Shown here piece after piece: positions 8,135 through 16,040 of a stretch of 34,410 bases of DNA. How positions within the stretch are numbered: the first letter of the stretch is position 1; every line of letters begins with the position of its first letter. The DNA lies in the NCBI GenBank assembly GCA_012719535.1, contig JAAYAC010000139.1:1-34410 (forward strand), in the 5' to 3' direction. The notes under the pieces are model-generated. The model was not told where the DNA came from. It worked only from the letters and a program-made list of their open reading frames with translations, and did not search any database. The stretch comes from Syntrophomonadaceae bacterium. Its GTDB lineage: Bacteria > Bacillota > Syntrophomonadia > Syntrophomonadales > Syntrophothermaceae. The translations under genes were made by a program, and so were the position numbers.

Positions 8135-9523
8135 GTGAATTCCAATAAAGAACGTTACACCTTACTGGCGGTCGGGATAACCTCTTTCCTGACACCGTTT
8201 ACCGGTAGCGCCATCAACATAGCCATACCCGCTATGGGGAAAAGTCTTGCCGCTGACGTGGTAACCATGACCTGGATGGCCACCGGTTTTTTGCTGGCCT
8301 CGGCCGCCTTCGCAGTCCCGGTGGGACGGATGGCTGACCTGCGGGGCAGGAAGCCTCTTTTTATGATAGGAGTGGCTATATTTGGCGCAGCTAGCTTGGC
8401 CGGGGGAATTGCCACATCAGCCCCTGTGCTCATCGCCATGCGTATGTTGCAGGGATTGGGGGGAGCATTTGTCTTCGGTACAGGTATGGCCATGCTGGCG
8501 GCAACCTACCCACCCAATCTGTGGGGCAAGGTGCTGGGTATCAATGCAGCTGTGGTTTATGTAGGTATCTCCGCCGGTCCGGTCTTGGGAGGGTTTATAA
8601 CCCATTACCTGGGTTGGCGTTACATATTCTATGTTTCTTTTGGACTGGCCATTCTGGCCCTGTGGGCCGCCAGGCGGGTCCAGCGGGATACCGCCCCCGC
8701 ACACGGGCAGACCTTCGATCTGCCCGGTTCCCTGTTATACGTGACAGGGCTGCTGGCCACCATGTACGGCCTATCCATCATCGTCAGTTCTGCCTGGGGA
8801 AAATGGTTGCTGGCGGCCGGATTATTACTTCTGGCTCTGTTTGTACGCCATGAGCTTGGCACCGCTTCTCCACTCATTCAGATCAAGCTACTGCTCAGAA
8901 ACCGGCCCTTTGCCTTTTCCAATCTGGCCGCCCTGATAAACTACATGGCTACTACCGGAGTCAGCTTTTTGTTCTCGATTTACTTGCAGGTGGTGAAAGG
9001 CCTCAACCCGCAGGTGGCCGGGCTTGTCCTCTTGTCCCAGCCGATCATCGTGGCGGCCATATCACCTTTCTCGGGGCGGCTCTCGGACCGGGTGGAGCCC
9101 CAGATTGTGGCCACCGCCGGAATGGTCCTGACCGTAGTTGGGCTGGTCATGTTCCAGTTCGCCGGCAACCGGGCTTCCTTATCTTTAATAGTCCTGATCT
9201 TGCTAATTATGGGAGCAGGGTTCGGCCTGTTTGGCCCCCCTAATAACAACGCAGTGATGAGTACAGTGGACGCCCACCAACATGGGATTGCGTCATCGAT
9301 TATAAGCACCATGCGGCTGGTTGGGCAGACTTTGAGCATGACTGTGGTCACTTTAATCATTGCGGTGGTAATGGGCAAAATACAGGTGGTCTCCGCGCAT
9401 GCGGGCTTATTCCTGGTAAGCATGAAAACGGCTTTCGCCATCTTCACGGTGCTGTGCCTGGGGGGCACTTTCGCTTCCCTGGCCCGGGGTAACCTTCATA
9501 CCCGGACTTATCCCGGAAACTGA
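8135..9523 (+). CDS. MFS drug efflux transporter, DHA2 (EmrB/QacA-like) family
   Basis: The product has about 462 residues, very hydrophobic throughout, with a segment number consistent with the 14-helix DHA2 group. Family signatures are visible: GRMADLRGRKP in the loop after helix 2 (motif A), and LQGLGGAFVFGTGMA and GPVLGGF (motif C, typical of drug/H+ antiporters). Proteins of this family export hydrophobic compounds using the proton gradient. GTG 8135 is preferred over TTG 8129 because GGAGG lies seven bases upstream of the GTG. It appears to be a single-gene unit between two terminators, and its substrate cannot be read from sequence. Confidence 0.85.
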   Translation: MNSNKERYTLLAVGITSFLTPFTGSAINIAIPAMGKSLAADVVTMTWMATGFLLASAAFAVPVGRMADLRGRKPLFMIGVAIFGAASLAGGIATSAPVLIAMRMLQGLGGAFVFGTGMAMLAATYPPNLWGKVLGINAAVVYVGISAGPVLGGFITHYLGWRYIFYVSFGLAILALWAARRVQRDTAPAHGQTFDLPGSLLYVTGLLATMYGLSIIVSSAWGKWLLAAGLLLLALFVRHELGTASPLIQIKLLLRNRPFAFSNLAALINYMATTGVSFLFSIYLQVVKGLNPQVAGLVLLSQPIIVAAISPFSGRLSDRVEPQIVATAGMVLTVVGLVMFQFAGNRASLSLIVLILLIMGAGFGLFGPPNNNAVMSTVDAHQHGIASSIISTMRLVGQTLSMTVVTLIIAVVMGKIQVVSAHAGLFLVSMKTAFAIFTVLCLGGTFASLARGNLHTRTYPGN

Positions 9524-9550
9524 CCGGGCGGAAGGAAAACTCATCACCTA

Positions 9551-9588
9551 GCAAGAAGAGCCGGGCCAAACGGCCCAGCTCTTCTTGC
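9551..9588. terminator. Long hairpin between convergent genes
   Basis: GCAAGAAGAGC...GGGCC pairs with GGCCC.GCTCTTCTTGC around a short loop. It lies between the stops of the MFS gene and the convergent acidic-protein gene, and probably ends transcripts from both sides. Confidence 0.75.
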
Positions 9589-9596
9589 CTGCTCTA

Positions 9597-10007
9597 TTAA
9601 TTTCCGAACTTATCCACCATATCCATGACCATGTCGAGAAACGGTTTTAAGTCTTCCCGGGAACGAATCCCCGCTTTGAAGCCCATCTCCGGGAATTTTC
9701 CCCTGGAACGGACCTTAATCTCTATCATACAGAACGCCTCGTCCTCGGTTTCTGCCGGCTCCTCATCTTCCTCCCATTCTTCTTCGTCGTAAAGTTCTTC
9801 GTCCTCATCCTCGACGTCATAAGAGCGCTCGGTTTCCTTTTCTTGCAGGCTTTCATTTTCATCCACGATTTCGGATACGATCCACATGATATCTGAACAG
9901 GTCATGTCCATCTCATCACGCAGTCGCAGGATCTCGTTGGCCACTGGGGTAATTTTTAGCAGATCGGACAGGTTTACTGGTTCACCTTTCTTCCACCTAT
10001 CTTTCAT
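9597..10007 (-). CDS. Acidic protein of unknown function
   Basis: I do not recognise this family. The 136-residue product has a helical N-terminal half (LLKITPVANEILRLRDEMDMT), then a very acidic low-complexity stretch of Glu/Asp (about residues 65-95), and a C-terminal segment (EIKVRSRGKFPEMGFKAG, then a helix with DMVMDMVDKF). ATG 10007 is chosen since GGAGGTG lies six bases upstream; a TTG 15 bases earlier overlaps that site. There is no signal peptide or membrane segment. An extended -10 box (TGGTATAAT) lies about 45 bases upstream, so it appears to have its own promoter. Confidence 0.65.
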   Translation of the reverse strand: MKDRWKKGEPVNLSDLLKITPVANEILRLRDEMDMTCSDIMWIVSEIVDENESLQEKETERSYDVEDEDEELYDEEEWEEDEEPAETEDEAFCMIEIKVRSRGKFPEMGFKAGIRSREDLKPFLDMVMDMVDKFGN

Positions 10008-10049
10008 CAACTTCACCTCCAAGGCTTGCGCTGAGAAAACCTCATTTAG

Positions 10050-10058
10050 ATTATACCA
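10050..10058 (-). promoter_or_regulatory. Extended -10 promoter of the acidic-protein gene
   Basis: The minus strand reads TGGTATAAT, a perfect -10 hexamer with the TG extension. No good -35 is seen at the usual distance, which is common for extended -10 promoters. It lies 43 bases upstream of the ATG. Confidence 0.5.
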
Positions 10059-10130
10059 TACTTCAAAACCTAGCCACTGTCCAGATTCAATTTTACTCTT
10101 CTCAGTTTAATATATGTAAAGAAACATACA

Positions 10131-10156
10131 AGAAAAACCGGGAGTTTCTCCCGGTT
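10131..10156 (-). terminator. Terminator of the HTH/zinc-ribbon gene
   Basis: On the minus strand ACCGGGAG and CTCCCGGT pair around a three-base loop and are followed by TTTTTCTTG. It lies about 100 bases after the stop at 10255. Confidence 0.75.
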
Positions 10157-10254
10157 CCAGGAAAAACCTTCGACCATAGGGCGGTAATCTTCCCCGCCTC
10201 CGAACTGGCAGTCTTTCTGTCTTTGCCTCCCCCTTTTCATGGCTTGCCACCTAC

Positions 10255-11109
10255 TTACAGGGAAGCAACTTCATCCTCGCTACCGGTCAGGAAAGTTTCA
10301 AGCTCCTGCACCACCACCGCCAAGGGGATGACCTTTTCCTCAATTCGGGTTATCCTGCGACCGTAAAAGTACATCGCATCATTCACTTCGTCGTGTTTAC
10401 GCTCCCGGACGGGCAATTCCTTAATGCCTGCCAACCATTTCCTGGCTACACTGACCGGAAGGTGAAAACAAAAGCGGTAATCGTCGCTTTCCAATGAAAA
10501 TTCAACCAGCGAATAGTATTCCCGCTCCACCACCTGGACATAACACTTCTCACAGTAATGTCCTAGTTTCACATAATCAAGATAGGTATATCCCGCGGCC
10601 CGGGCCGATTGCCGGCAGTCCTCACAGAGCCATATCTTGCTCCGATCCTGGCCTATCAGGTATACACACCGGACCATCTCGGGGTAATCCCTGACGATAC
10701 AGGCCAGCACCCGGTTCTTTAGAGCGTAGAGTGACTCCCTCTCTTTTTCATACGCTTTGGCATAATGGTTTAAGTGGAACAGGTAATATGCCGCCCGTAG
10801 CAGTCGAGCTTCAGGTAGAGCTGCAATAGAACGTAAGAAGTGGTCGTGACGGGCCACGGCCCGCTGTCTCTCCCGCCAGGCTCCTGGCAGCGAAGAAATA
10901 CACCGCCGGTGTCGCTTCTTTTCCTTGATCTCAGCCAGGATGGCGGGCACATTCAGAGACTCCAGCTCCTGCTCGGCGAAGAGGTAGCTCAAACCATTTG
11001 ACCTGGAACGATAGGTTCCGGCGACGGACAAATACCCGAAATCAACCAGATCCTGCACCTGGCTGTTGGTTATGTTCAGGCGCTGGGCCACTTCACTGGT
11101 CTTGAGCAC
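10255..11109 (-). CDS. Putative DNA-binding protein with N-terminal HTH and C-terminal zinc motif
   Basis: The product (about 284 residues) begins with a MerR/excisionase-like helix-turn-helix (TSEVAQRLNITNSQVQDLVDFG, about residues 3-25) followed by a wing-like segment. A basic helical middle (KEKKRHRRC) follows, then a CxxC...CxxC pair (CEDC and CEKC about 24 residues apart) suggesting a bound zinc. I recognise no named family. I prefer GTG 11109 (with GGGGAGGG about 6 bases upstream) to the longer frame from 11208, which overlaps the ribosome binding site of the divergent 3D-domain gene. That leaves a divergent intergenic region of about 115 bases. Confidence 0.6.
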   Translation of the reverse strand: MLKTSEVAQRLNITNSQVQDLVDFGYLSVAGTYRSRSNGLSYLFAEQELESLNVPAILAEIKEKKRHRRCISSLPGAWRERQRAVARHDHFLRSIAALPEARLLRAAYYLFHLNHYAKAYEKERESLYALKNRVLACIVRDYPEMVRCVYLIGQDRSKIWLCEDCRQSARAAGYTYLDYVKLGHYCEKCYVQVVEREYYSLVEFSLESDDYRFCFHLPVSVARKWLAGIKELPVRERKHDEVNDAMYFYGRRITRIEEKVIPLAVVVQELETFLTGSEDEVASL

Positions 11110-11225
11110 GGACCATCCCTCCCCCGGGGAATAGTGCAGCCCTTCCCTATAGAATACAACAAAAGTGGGCAAAGATAAATCAGGCAACTCTTCCCTGGCC
11201 ATTCGCATTCGAGGAGGTAGTCACA

Positions 11226-11774
11226 GTGAAGAAATACTGGCCACACATCGTTGTCCTGACGGTACTGGTGCTTGTTATTGCGGCAGCAGCTTCTCAGGTG
11301 CCCAAGTTACTCAAACCACCAGAACGTCATGCCCCTATCCCGGTCCAAACCAACCCCCGGTGGGTGATGACCGTCAACGTGGTAACAGACCAACGGGCCA
11401 CGGCCTACACCGAATCTACGGGCGCCAGGCCTGCCTCCAGTGGACAACCGTATACTCTGGGTTCGGTGGCCGTACACCCTGAGACCCCGGGCGGTGATCC
11501 CACCAAACCCATCATACCGTACGGAACCACCATTCGGCTTATCAACCCGAAACACATTACTATCCAGGGCCAGAAGTTCAACCACCTTAAAGTCATTGAC
11601 ACCGGTGACGTTTACTGGTCGCTCCGCAACGAATCTCCCTACTGGATCGACCTGTATTTTGGTACCACAGGCAGTTGGTCATACCGGGAAGCTTCACGCT
11701 TTGGGGTGAAAAAAGTAGACTACTACTGGTTTCACGTCATCGATGAAAATGGACCGGTAACCGGAGTAAAATAG
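11226..11774 (+). CDS. Secreted 3D-domain protein
   Basis: The 182-residue product has an N-terminal signal/anchor (IVVLTVLVLVIAAAAS, about residues 8-23). Its domain resembles the 3D fold: TAYT, then GSVAVHP, IPYGTTIRL, VIDTG and WIDLYFGT. The 3D domain is a double-psi beta barrel with three conserved aspartates found in cell-wall lytic proteins such as YuiC and resuscitation-factor-like enzymes, so peptidoglycan cleavage outside the membrane is the likely role. GTG 11226 follows GAGGAGGT by seven bases. A terminator follows at 11848. The middle of the domain is somewhat divergent from the usual pattern. Confidence 0.7.
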   Translation: MKKYWPHIVVLTVLVLVIAAAASQVPKLLKPPERHAPIPVQTNPRWVMTVNVVTDQRATAYTESTGARPASSGQPYTLGSVAVHPETPGGDPTKPIIPYGTTIRLINPKHITIQGQKFNHLKVIDTGDVYWSLRNESPYWIDLYFGTTGSWSYREASRFGVKKVDYYWFHVIDENGPVTGVK

Positions 11775-11847
11775 TAGCTCCCCTTGTATTGTTTTACAGC
11801 GCCAGCTCCGGTTTTATATGAACATTCGGCGACCCCAGGCTGCCTAC

Positions 11848-11881
11848 GGTAACCGCAAAAAAGCGGTTGCCGCTTTTGTTT
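11848..11881 (+). terminator. Intrinsic terminator
   Basis: GGTAACCGC (11848-11856) pairs with GCGGTTGCC (11863-11871) across six A bases, followed by GCTTTTGTTT. It follows the 3D-domain gene. Confidence 0.75.
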
Positions 11882-12076
11882 GGGCAGCGTCAAGGGAGGA
11901 TCCTTTATCTTACCGGGGAAGCATGCTAGAATCATAATTAAAGAGGAATACCTTATGGTAATTTCTAGTAAGCTGTTAGCAAATACAACCCGGCTGTTAT
12001 CCAAATAATAACTATCGAGTCGTGTAACCGGTTGCTACCAAAGGAGGAGTCAGCGATAGACATCTGGAGTTTAATA

Positions 12077-13393
12077 ATGGTTTTGATTGCCCTAGGGCTG
12101 GTGGCCTTGAATGCCTTTTTCGTGTTGAGCGAGTTTGCGCTGGTCAAGGTGAGGAGAACCCGGCTGCAAGAGCTGGCCGACAACGGTCACCGAAACGCTG
12201 AAGTAGCTCTAGATGTGACCGCAGACATCGATAGGTATCTTTCTGCTACCCAACTGGGCATAACCATGGCCTCCCTGGGGCTTGGCTGGCTGGGGGAACC
12301 CGCGATAGCAAGGCTCATCAGTCCCGTATTTATCAATGTAGCCGGTTGGTCTCCGGTATATACCCACACCATAGCCGGAATAATCGCCTTCGCCCTAATC
12401 ACGCTCCTGCATATCGTCCTGGGAGAACTGGTCCCCAAGTCGATAGCAATTCAGAAAGCCGAGCAGACGGCCCTGTTCACCGCGGGCCCGCTCAAGCTTT
12501 TCTTCCGAGTGTTTTACCCCATCATCTGGCTTTTTAACGAACTGAGCCGCCTGATTCTGGGCACGTTCAACATCAAACCGGCTAACGAAGCAGACCTGGC
12601 CCATACCGAGGAGGAACTGCGTATGCTGGTCTCAGCCAGTCAGGAACATGGTTTCCTGGACATGGTAGAGGGCAACCTCCTGAACAAGGTATTTACGTTT
12701 TCCGATCGGGTTGCCCGTGAGATTATGATCCCCCGCCAGGATATCATCACCCTTTATACGGATGACACCTATGAGGATGTTTTGAATATGGTTCGGCAGC
12801 ACGGCCATACCAGGTATCCCCTTTGCGAAACTGACAAGGATCATGTTATCGGTCTTATACACGTTCGTGACATTTTCAAGCTATCCGGTAACCCTCCCGG
12901 CAAACGGATCACCGAGATTAAGCGTGATATATTGATCGTTCCGGAAGGCATGTTAATTTCGGATCTGTTGCAGAAGATGCGGCAATCGCGTACTCACATG
13001 GCTATTGTGGCTGACGAGTTCGGTGGAACCGCAGGGTTGGTTACCATGGAAGATATACTGGAAGAATTGGTCGGAGAGATCCACGATGAATTTGATGTGG
13101 CACCACCGGAGATAACAATAATAGAAGAAGGGGAATACGAGGTTAGCGGCAGGGTTCTGCTGGAGGAACTGGAAGAATTGCTGGACATCGACTTCGGTGA
13201 AAATGATGAAGTAGACACCATAGGCGGTCTCATGTTTACCATTCTGGGTAGACGCCCTGAAGTAGGTGATCACATTGAACTGGGGTGTTATCGTTTTGAG
13301 ATTTCCGAGGTAGAAGGAATGCGCATCCTCAAGGTCAAAGTCCATGAGACCAATCCATCACGCCTAAAAGACATCCGGACCGCCAGCAGCTGA
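12077..13393 (+). CDS. HlyC/CorC-family membrane protein (CNNM + CBS + CorC domains)
   Basis: The product (about 438 residues) has an N-terminal CNNM membrane domain (LNAFFVLSEFALVKVRRTRL, then LGITMASLGLGWLGEP and VLGELVPKS), two CBS domains (PRQDIITLY..., then THMAIVADEFGGTAGLVTMEDILEE) and a C-terminal CorC/HlyC acidic domain. Relatives transport or sense divalent cations such as magnesium. The start is unsettled: a TTG at 12032 contains the AAAGGAGGA site itself; that strong site is best spaced for an ATA codon at 12056; ATG 12077 has a weaker GGAG. I use the ATG. A terminator follows. Confidence 0.85.
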   Translation: MVLIALGLVALNAFFVLSEFALVKVRRTRLQELADNGHRNAEVALDVTADIDRYLSATQLGITMASLGLGWLGEPAIARLISPVFINVAGWSPVYTHTIAGIIAFALITLLHIVLGELVPKSIAIQKAEQTALFTAGPLKLFFRVFYPIIWLFNELSRLILGTFNIKPANEADLAHTEEELRMLVSASQEHGFLDMVEGNLLNKVFTFSDRVAREIMIPRQDIITLYTDDTYEDVLNMVRQHGHTRYPLCETDKDHVIGLIHVRDIFKLSGNPPGKRITEIKRDILIVPEGMLISDLLQKMRQSRTHMAIVADEFGGTAGLVTMEDILEELVGEIHDEFDVAPPEITIIEEGEYEVSGRVLLEELEELLDIDFGENDEVDTIGGLMFTILGRRPEVGDHIELGCYRFEISEVEGMRILKVKVHETNPSRLKDIRTASS

Positions 13394-13412
13394 CCATTAT
13401 GCTTGAGGACCA

Positions 13413-13441
13413 GGCCCACCCCCGAGGGTGGGCTTTGTTTT
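13413..13441 (+). terminator. Intrinsic terminator after the CorC-like gene
   Basis: GCCCACCC (13414-13421) pairs with GGGTGGGC (13426-13433), followed by TTTGTTTTT. The next gene starts only a few bases further, so its transcription needs readthrough or its own promoter. Confidence 0.8.
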
Positions 13442-13445
13442 TGAG

Positions 13446-13958
13446 ATGTTAGTGGAAGTCTGTTCTGGAATTCTATTGTGGACGTTATGGCATTATATTA
13501 CAGGTAAGCCGGGAGGGAACAGTACACAGACTATTGGTATGGCTGGCAGGTTTGTGCTCTACGGTTTTATAGGTTGGATCGCCGAGGTAATATTTACCGG
13601 AACTAGCTCGTTCCTGGCCGGTTCCCTGCGCCTGACCGCGTATACCTACCTGTGGATGTTTCCCATCTACGGTACGGCAGTATTCCTGGAACCTCTGCAT
13701 GACCACATCCGCGATGTTCCCTGGCCCGTTAGGGGCTTCATCTGGGCGGGCGCAATCTTCGTCATCGAATACCTGGCCGGGGGGCTGCTCCACCTGCTCA
13801 TCGGATTCTGCCCTTGGGATTATACCGGCACCACTCCCTTCTCGGTGGGGGGATACATCCGGCTGGACTTTCTTCCGATATGGTTCGCAGGCGGCCTGAT
13901 TTTCGAGCGGCTTCACGATTACCTGGATACCCGGTGGGGCAAAGTTCGAGTCAGGTAG
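13446..13958 (+). CDS. CmpB-type (PF06541-like) integral membrane protein
   Basis: About 170 residues with four to five hydrophobic segments. The motifs RFVLYGFIGWIAEV, LWMFPIYG and the late GGLIFERLHDY resemble the putative ABC-transporter type IV (CmpB-like) family, whose biochemical function is not settled. The start is uncertain: the longest frame (GTG 13428) lies within the preceding terminator, ATG 13446 has no clear ribosome binding site, and a later start near 13536 would remove one membrane helix. A 33-codon membrane peptide gene follows after 53 bases. Confidence 0.6.
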   Translation: MLVEVCSGILLWTLWHYITGKPGGNSTQTIGMAGRFVLYGFIGWIAEVIFTGTSSFLAGSLRLTAYTYLWMFPIYGTAVFLEPLHDHIRDVPWPVRGFIWAGAIFVIEYLAGGLLHLLIGFCPWDYTGTTPFSVGGYIRLDFLPIWFAGGLIFERLHDYLDTRWGKVRVR

Positions 13959-14011
13959 AGGAATCTGCTCGGTAGTCGCGAAGTAATAGATATTTGAACC
14001 AGGAGGAAAAC

Positions 14012-14113
14012 ATGGAACCACGAAAATACAGGGCAGGACTAATAATCTTCGGGGTTACCACCGTGATACTCGTAGCCGGGATGATCGGCTTTCTGGTCGT
14101 ATTATCCAAATAG
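14012..14113 (+). CDS. Small single-helix membrane protein (33 residues)
   Basis: A 33-codon frame starts at ATG 14012 behind a strong AGGAGG six bases upstream and ends at TAG 14113. A basic N-terminus (EPRKYR) precedes a hydrophobic helix of about 24 residues (IIFGVTTVILVAGMIGFLVV), giving a typical small membrane protein. The function is unknown. It lies downstream of the CmpB-like gene and may be cotranscribed with it. Confidence 0.6.
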   Translation: MEPRKYRAGLIIFGVTTVILVAGMIGFLVVLSK

Positions 14114-14156
14114 ACAGCGCGGCCGGGCTCCCGTTCGCTCTAGCAACAACGCAGCA

Positions 14157-14178
14157 GAGCTGCCGTTAACGGCAGCTC
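14157..14178. terminator. Perfect inverted repeat between convergent genes
   Basis: GAGCTGCCG (14157-14165) pairs perfectly with CGGCAGCTC (14170-14178) around TTAA. There is only a poor T tract on either side, but its position between convergent genes suggests a terminator. Confidence 0.5.
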
Positions 14179-14207
14179 CATAAAAGCCAGGGCCAAGTGC
14201 TGGTCAG

Positions 14208-14558
14208 TTAGCCTTCACAACTCTCCAACATTTCTTTGGTCCGCCTGGACTTGTTAAAAACCATTTTCTCGCCAGGCCGGAAATGTTGGAATAAAGTAAA
14301 GACGCCGATTGCCAGGAAGATGACCCCGGTAATCCGGTTGAACTGGGCCGGGGCGATGTATTTGGCCAGCGTAACCCCCGCAGTTACTTCGATAAGCACA
14401 CATAAACTGAGAGCGAGGAAACTCGCCCCGAAAACCAGCCACCGCCGGGCGGGGTTGTTGCTGGTAATCAGCAGCACGGCCACTTGGGTTTTATCTCCCA
14501 GCTCACACAGGATAATAAGTACGTAGGTAGTCAACATGGTCAACACTTGCATACCCAT
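14208..14558 (-). CDS. GDT1/TMEM165-family half protein B
   Basis: The 116-residue membrane protein has an ELGDKT motif at residues 19-24 within the first helix, plus two more helices. This motif defines the UPF0016/GDT1 family of cation transporters, in which two repeats form the pore; the bacterial members studied are manganese exporters. Here each repeat is a separate gene: this one starts 26 bases after the stop of the partner at 14585, so the pair is cotranscribed and probably forms a heterodimer. ATG 14558 follows a GGGAGG site. The cation is inferred from the family only. Confidence 0.85.
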   Translation of the reverse strand: MGMQVLTMLTTYVLIILCELGDKTQVAVLLITSNNPARRWLVFGASFLALSLCVLIEVTAGVTLAKYIAPAQFNRITGVIFLAIGVFTLFQHFRPGEKMVFNKSRRTKEMLESCEG

Positions 14559-14584
14559 TGGTTAACCTCCCGCCATGCCAAAAC

Positions 14585-14902
14585 TCAGTCTACCCGAACG
14601 TTCCCCAGTAGGCCCGCGACCAGCAATACCCCCAGTACCAGGAAAGCTATGCCGGAGATCAGCCTGATGGTGGCCGGCTTGATGAAGCGTGCAATAACCT
14701 GGGAGCCGATGACGACTTCCAAAAAGGAAGTGCAGGCTAAAGCCAGTGCAGAACCCAGCCCCACCCACAACACGTGAAGAGGTTTAGCTCCGGCCAGCAA
14801 CATGGTAGTAATCTGGGTTTTGTCCCCCATCTCGGACAAAAAGATAATGCCAAAGGCAGACAGGAATAGCCGCCAGTTGTTCTTAACGGGCAGCAACTGC
14901 AA
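14585..14902 (-). CDS. GDT1/TMEM165-family half protein A
   Basis: The 105-residue membrane protein has EMGDKT at residues 24-29 and three hydrophobic helices, the single-repeat form of the GDT1 family. It starts at TTG 14902, five bases after GGAGG, and is the first gene of a two-gene unit with the partner at 14558. The two halves differ clearly in sequence, so this is not a recent duplication. Its leader contains an intrinsic terminator (14957-14981), suggesting conditional expression, perhaps by manganese as for other exporters of this type (inference). Confidence 0.85.
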   Translation of the reverse strand: MQLLPVKNNWRLFLSAFGIIFLSEMGDKTQITTMLLAGAKPLHVLWVGLGSALALACTSFLEVVIGSQVIARFIKPATIRLISGIAFLVLGVLLVAGLLGNVRVD

Positions 14903-14956
14903 ATCCGCCTCCTTCCCCTCTTTTTACTACCGCGTCCGGTCATTTTTACCTTCGGC

Positions 14957-14981
14957 AAAAAACTGGCCCGGCAGGGGCCAG
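14957..14981 (-). terminator. Leader terminator (putative attenuator) upstream of the GDT1 pair
   Basis: On the minus strand CTGGCCC and GGGCCAG pair around five bases and are followed by six T bases. There is no minus-strand gene upstream within 4 kb in this orientation that it would need to end, and it sits 55 bases before the TTG start. A TATAAT at 15035-15030 could be the -10 of the promoter, placing the hairpin in a short leader. I see no match to the yybP-ykoY manganese riboswitch core. Confidence 0.6.
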
Positions 14982-15154
14982 GCCTGAGCGCACCGCACCA
15001 ACATTTTGGTTAAAGACTTTCACATTAAGATTATATGTAGTTTATGGCCGTAGTGTTACCCGGCTGAATAGGCCCATCTTGTACCTCAGGCTCCGAACCG
15101 TTTCGCATAGAATCACATATGATATAGAAACCAATTAGGGAAGGGGGGTTAAGT

Positions 15155-15898
15155 GTGGCCTTTGAAGATGGGTTGACCTATTACTATTTCGGCAGCCGGG
15201 TTCTACGCCTGACCAGCCCCCAGATGCGGGGTACCGATGTCAAAGTACTGCAAACGCTGCTGAATTACCTGCCTAACTTCATCACCGGCCCCAACATAGC
15301 TGAGGATGGTATCTACGGGCCAAAGACTGAAAGCGCGGTAATCAAGTTCCAGCAATACTTCGGAGTTTCTGCAGATGGTATAGTCGGTCCCCAAACCTAC
15401 TATTATCTGGGCCAACCGGTAGGTAGGTACGCTCGGGGGACTGTTTTTGGCTCGCGAACCCTGCGGCGCGGTTCTCAGGGTATGGACGTATCGATCCTGC
15501 AGAACCGGCTCAACGCCAAGGCCAAGAAGTATGCTGTCGCCCTGGGGGGACCAGCGGACGGCATCTTCGGTCCCAGGACCGAATCTGCTGTCAAACTGTT
15601 TCAGGCAGATACTTCGATAGCAGTGGACGGAGTAGTGGGTCCCAAGACCTTTAACCAACTCTTTATCAATACCTTCATGGGGGGCAGAACACTTAGAAGA
15701 ACTATGAGCGGCCTGGATGTTTTCGCCTTGCAGGTCAAGTTGATCGATCTCGGATATCTCCCGATGGGAGCCGACGACGGTAAGTTTGGTCCCCAGACCG
15801 AGGCGGCTGTAAAGAAATTCCAGGCTGACGCCGGAATTACCGCGGATGGAGTCGTAGGACGCGTTACCTATTACCAGCTCGGGCTCAAGGGAGCCTAA
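15155..15898 (+). CDS. Protein of three peptidoglycan-binding (PG_binding_1) repeats
   Basis: The 247-residue product consists of three repeats of about 75 residues, each with the PG_binding_1 signature: DVKVLQTLLNYL...DGIYGPKTESAVIKFQ, DVSILQNRL...DGIFGPRTESAVKLFQ and DVFALQVKLIDLGYL...DGKFGPQTEAAVKKFQ, each followed by DG.VG..T. No catalytic domain or clear signal peptide is visible, which is common among small spore or cell-wall binding proteins of Clostridia. GTG 15155 follows a purine-rich AAGGGGGG. A terminator follows. Confidence 0.85.
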   Translation: MAFEDGLTYYYFGSRVLRLTSPQMRGTDVKVLQTLLNYLPNFITGPNIAEDGIYGPKTESAVIKFQQYFGVSADGIVGPQTYYYLGQPVGRYARGTVFGSRTLRRGSQGMDVSILQNRLNAKAKKYAVALGGPADGIFGPRTESAVKLFQADTSIAVDGVVGPKTFNQLFINTFMGGRTLRRTMSGLDVFALQVKLIDLGYLPMGADDGKFGPQTEAAVKKFQADAGITADGVVGRVTYYQLGLKGA

Positions 15899-15915
15899 TT
15901 AATACCACCACAAAA

Positions 15916-15939
15916 ACACCCCTGCAACCGCAGGGGTGT
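15916..15939. terminator. Intrinsic terminator, probably bidirectional
   Basis: ACACCCCTGC (15916-15925) pairs with GCAGGGGTGT (15930-15939). The minus-strand exit has TTTTTG; the plus-strand exit is only weakly T-rich. It lies between the peptidoglycan-binding gene and the convergent YmaF-like gene. Confidence 0.75.
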
Positions 15940-16040
15940 AATCATTTCCAATTCTGTTGACAGTAATGGACCTAAAACAGAAGCCCGGGCTGGACAGGGT
16001 TTCTGTTATAAGCCAGTCATCCGGGCTGAATACCTGCAGG

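Noticed and set aside
14903-15060. yybP-ykoY manganese riboswitch upstream of the GDT1 genes
   Set aside because: I could not find the conserved core wording; only a terminator and a possible promoter are supported.
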